From an uncultured bacterium (lineage in GTDB: Bacteria > Pseudomonadota > Gammaproteobacteria > Burkholderiales > Burkholderiaceae_E), in assembly GCA_903864485.1 (NCBI GenBank), contig CAIPGD010000372.1, forward strand, positions 1 to 12,110: a stretch of DNA of 12,110 nt, in the 5' to 3' direction. Below the pieces are notes generated by a model. The model searched no databases and was not told where the DNA came from. It worked only from the letters and a program-made list of their open reading frames with translations. A program made the translations under genes and the position numbers. Positions within the stretch are counted from its first letter, which is position 1; every line of letters starts with the position of its first letter. Below are positions 10,502 through 12,110 of the stretch, piece by piece.

Positions 10502-12110
10502 ATGTTATCCGAGCACCGATTGCAAATTGCCGCCCGATTGGCGGCCGCCGTCGCGCCTCTTGCGGCGCAGGCGGGGCTTTCGCCGCCTGCGATCACGCTC
10601 GAGCGACCCAAACAAGCCAGTCATGGCGATCTGGCCTGCAGCATCGCCTTGCAACTGGCCAAGCCGCTCGGGCGCCCCCCTCGAGAAGTGGCGCAGGCGC
10701 TGGTTCTGGCCCTGAATCAGGATCCTCTGGCAGCGTCCTTGGTGGCCGGGGTAGAGATTGCTGGGCCCGGCTTTATCAACTTGCGAGTGACCCCCGCCGT
10801 GCGAACCGCCGCGGTGACCAGGGCACTGCACGAAGGCGCCGGTTTTGGCCGCGGCCAGCGGGGCGCGGGTCGACCGTTGTTGATTGAGTTTGTCTCGGCT
10901 AATCCAACTGGACCGCTTCATGTGGGTCATGGCCGGCAGGGCGCGCTCGGGGATGTGTTGGCAGCGCTCCTCGAAGCCGACGGCTGGGCCGTGTCGAGAG
11001 AGTTTTACTACAACGACGCGGGCAACCAGATCCAGAATTTGGCGCTCTCCGTTCAGGCACGGGCTCGCGGCGTCACCCCCGATTCGGCAGCCTTCCCTGA
11101 AGATGGCTACCGTGGGGAATATATCGCCGAAATTGCGCAGCGCTTCCTGGCTCGAGATTTGGTCGCAGCGCGCGATGTGGTTGCCTTAACGGCCAGTGGC
11201 GATGTCGACGATCTGGATGCGATCCGACGATTTGCGGTGGCCTGCCTGCGCCACGAGCAGGACCTCGATCTGCAGGCCTTTGGGATCCGATTTGATCGCT
11301 ATTACCTGGAAAGTTCGCTCTACACCGAGGGCCGAGTGGCCGGTGCGGTGGATGCGCTGGTGCGGGCCGGACATGCCTATGAAGCAGACGGGGCGCTATG
11401 GCTGCGCTCGACGAATTGGGGCGATGATAAAGACCGCGTGATGCGCAAGTCCGATGGCACTTTTACCTACTTTGTGCCCGATGTTGCCTATCACCAGACG
11501 AAGTGGGAGCGCGGCTTTGCGCGCGCGATCAATGTTCAGGGCAGCGATCACCACGGCACGATCACCCGGGTGCGCGCGGGTCTTCAGGCGCTGGGTATCG
11601 GAATCCCGCAGGGTTGGCCAGATTACGTGTTGCACCAGATGGTCACGGTCATGCGTGGGGGCGAAGAGGTCAAGATCAGCAAGCGCGCGGGTGGATATGT
11701 GACGTTGCGCGATTTGATCGACTGGTCCGGCGCGACCCTTGAAAGCGGTCGGGATGCGGTGCGATTTTTCCTGATATCTCGGAAGGCCGACGCAGAATTT
11801 GCCTTTGATATCGACCTGGCTCGCTCCCAGAGTGACGAAAATCCGGTGTATTACGTGCAGTATGCGCACGCCAGAATCTGCTCGGTGCTCGCGCAACGCA
11901 ATTCAAGCCCGATCGCCGATCCAGGCGTCGAGCCAGCTGTAGACGTTGCAGCCGTCCTGGCAGCCGATCTTGCAGCGGATTGTGCCGCAGATCTGACGTG
12001 CCTGAACACCCCGGCTGAAATCGCCTTGATGGCGCGTCTGGCACAGTGGCCCGATACCGTTCGGGATGCGGTCGATGAACTGGCGCCTCACCTTTTGGCC
12101 TATTATCTGC
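10502..12110 (+). CDS. argS: Arginyl-tRNA synthetase, 3' end cut by window
   Basis: This class Ia synthetase charges tRNA-Arg with arginine, requiring tRNA for activation. The open frame runs from ATG 10502 to the window end (536 full codons, no stop); full-length ArgRS is about 560-590 aa, so only the C-terminal tail is missing. Order: N-terminal Arg_tRNA_synt_N domain (1-100) with PKQASHGDLACSIALQLAK; catalytic core with FVSANPTGPLHVGHGRQ, where HVGH (140-143) is the HIGH motif; YYNDAGNQI; and KISKR at 391-395 standing for KMSKS, a common ArgRS variant. The anticodon-binding DALR domain starts near ENPVYYVQYAHARICSVL (about 450-470). A four-copy Ala-Ala-Asp-Leu-type repeat (483-498) enlarges the loop after that helix. 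The start is 9 nt after metC with no obvious Shine-Dalgarno, so coupling to metC is likely. A tRNA-Arg(CCG) gene lies about 2 kb upstream. Confidence 0.96.
   Translation, partial: MLSEHRLQIAARLAAAVAPLAAQAGLSPPAITLERPKQASHGDLACSIALQLAKPLGRPPREVAQALVLALNQDPLAASLVAGVEIAGPGFINLRVTPAVRTAAVTRALHEGAGFGRGQRGAGRPLLIEFVSANPTGPLHVGHGRQGALGDVLAALLEADGWAVSREFYYNDAGNQIQNLALSVQARARGVTPDSAAFPEDGYRGEYIAEIAQRFLARDLVAARDVVALTASGDVDDLDAIRRFAVACLRHEQDLDLQAFGIRFDRYYLESSLYTEGRVAGAVDALVRAGHAYEADGALWLRSTNWGDDKDRVMRKSDGTFTYFVPDVAYHQTKWERGFARAINVQGSDHHGTITRVRAGLQALGIGIPQGWPDYVLHQMVTVMRGGEEVKISKRAGGYVTLRDLIDWSGATLESGRDAVRFFLISRKADAEFAFDIDLARSQSDENPVYYVQYAHARICSVLAQRNSSPIADPGVEPAVDVAAVLAADLAADCAADLTCLNTPAEIALMARLAQWPDTVRDAVDELAPHLLAYYL
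11948..11995 (+). repeat. Degenerate 12-nt repeat x4 in argS
   Basis: Four consecutive 12-nt units (GCAGCCGTCCTG, GCAGCCGATCTT, GCAGCGGATTGT, GCCGCAGATCTG) encode AAVL-AADL-AADC-AADL, ArgRS residues 483-498. Related ArgRS proteins have a shorter, non-repetitive loop here. The divergence between units suggests an older expansion than the priA array. Confidence 0.75.

Overview
This 12.1 kb window is GC-rich chromosomal DNA from a betaproteobacterium, most likely Burkholderiales. The evidence is the close resemblance of the AtpD, HemE, MetC and ArgS proteins to Burkholderia/Bordetella-type sequences, recalled from family knowledge and not from a search. It also shows a gene order typical of that group: end of the atp operon, hemE, priA. 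No rRNA, CRISPR array, transposase, integrase or phage gene is visible. Almost everything is housekeeping.

Layout. Positions 36-3036 carry atpD, atpC and hemE on the plus strand, tightly packed: a 4-nt overlap, then a 26-nt gap. A 356-bp intergenic region (3037-3392) follows. It holds a 13-nt tandem repeat, two perfect DnaA boxes and an AT-rich block between the boxes. Next comes a tight priA-rep pair (3393-7631, 3-nt gap), which encodes two replication-restart/fork helicases. A membrane-anchored cytochrome c5-type protein (8178-7654, minus) converges on rep. A divergent promoter region then precedes a tRNA-Arg(CCG) gene (8359-8434, plus). A host-attachment-family protein (9038-8487, minus) is followed by a divergent metC (9188-10492, plus). 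Nine bases further on is argS, which runs off the right edge after 536 codons.

How the genes work together: the left part covers energy (F1 ATPase beta and epsilon) and tetrapyrrole synthesis (HemE). The cytochrome further right is a user of haem. The centre (DnaA boxes, priA, rep) concerns replication initiation and restart. The right part covers translation and amino-acid metabolism (tRNA-Arg, ArgRS, MetC).

Two things stand out. First, several conserved proteins (HemE, PriA twice, the attachment-family protein, MetC, ArgS) carry short in-frame tandem repeats of 6, 9 or 12 nt in loops or termini, while the one clear intergenic repeat has a 13-nt period. This suggests slippage-driven repeat growth filtered by reading frame. 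Second, the hemE-priA gap looks origin-like: two perfect DnaA boxes flank an AT-rich block beside a direct-repeat array. That recalls alphaproteobacteria in which the chromosomal origin lies next to hemE. Neither point can be proven from this window alone.
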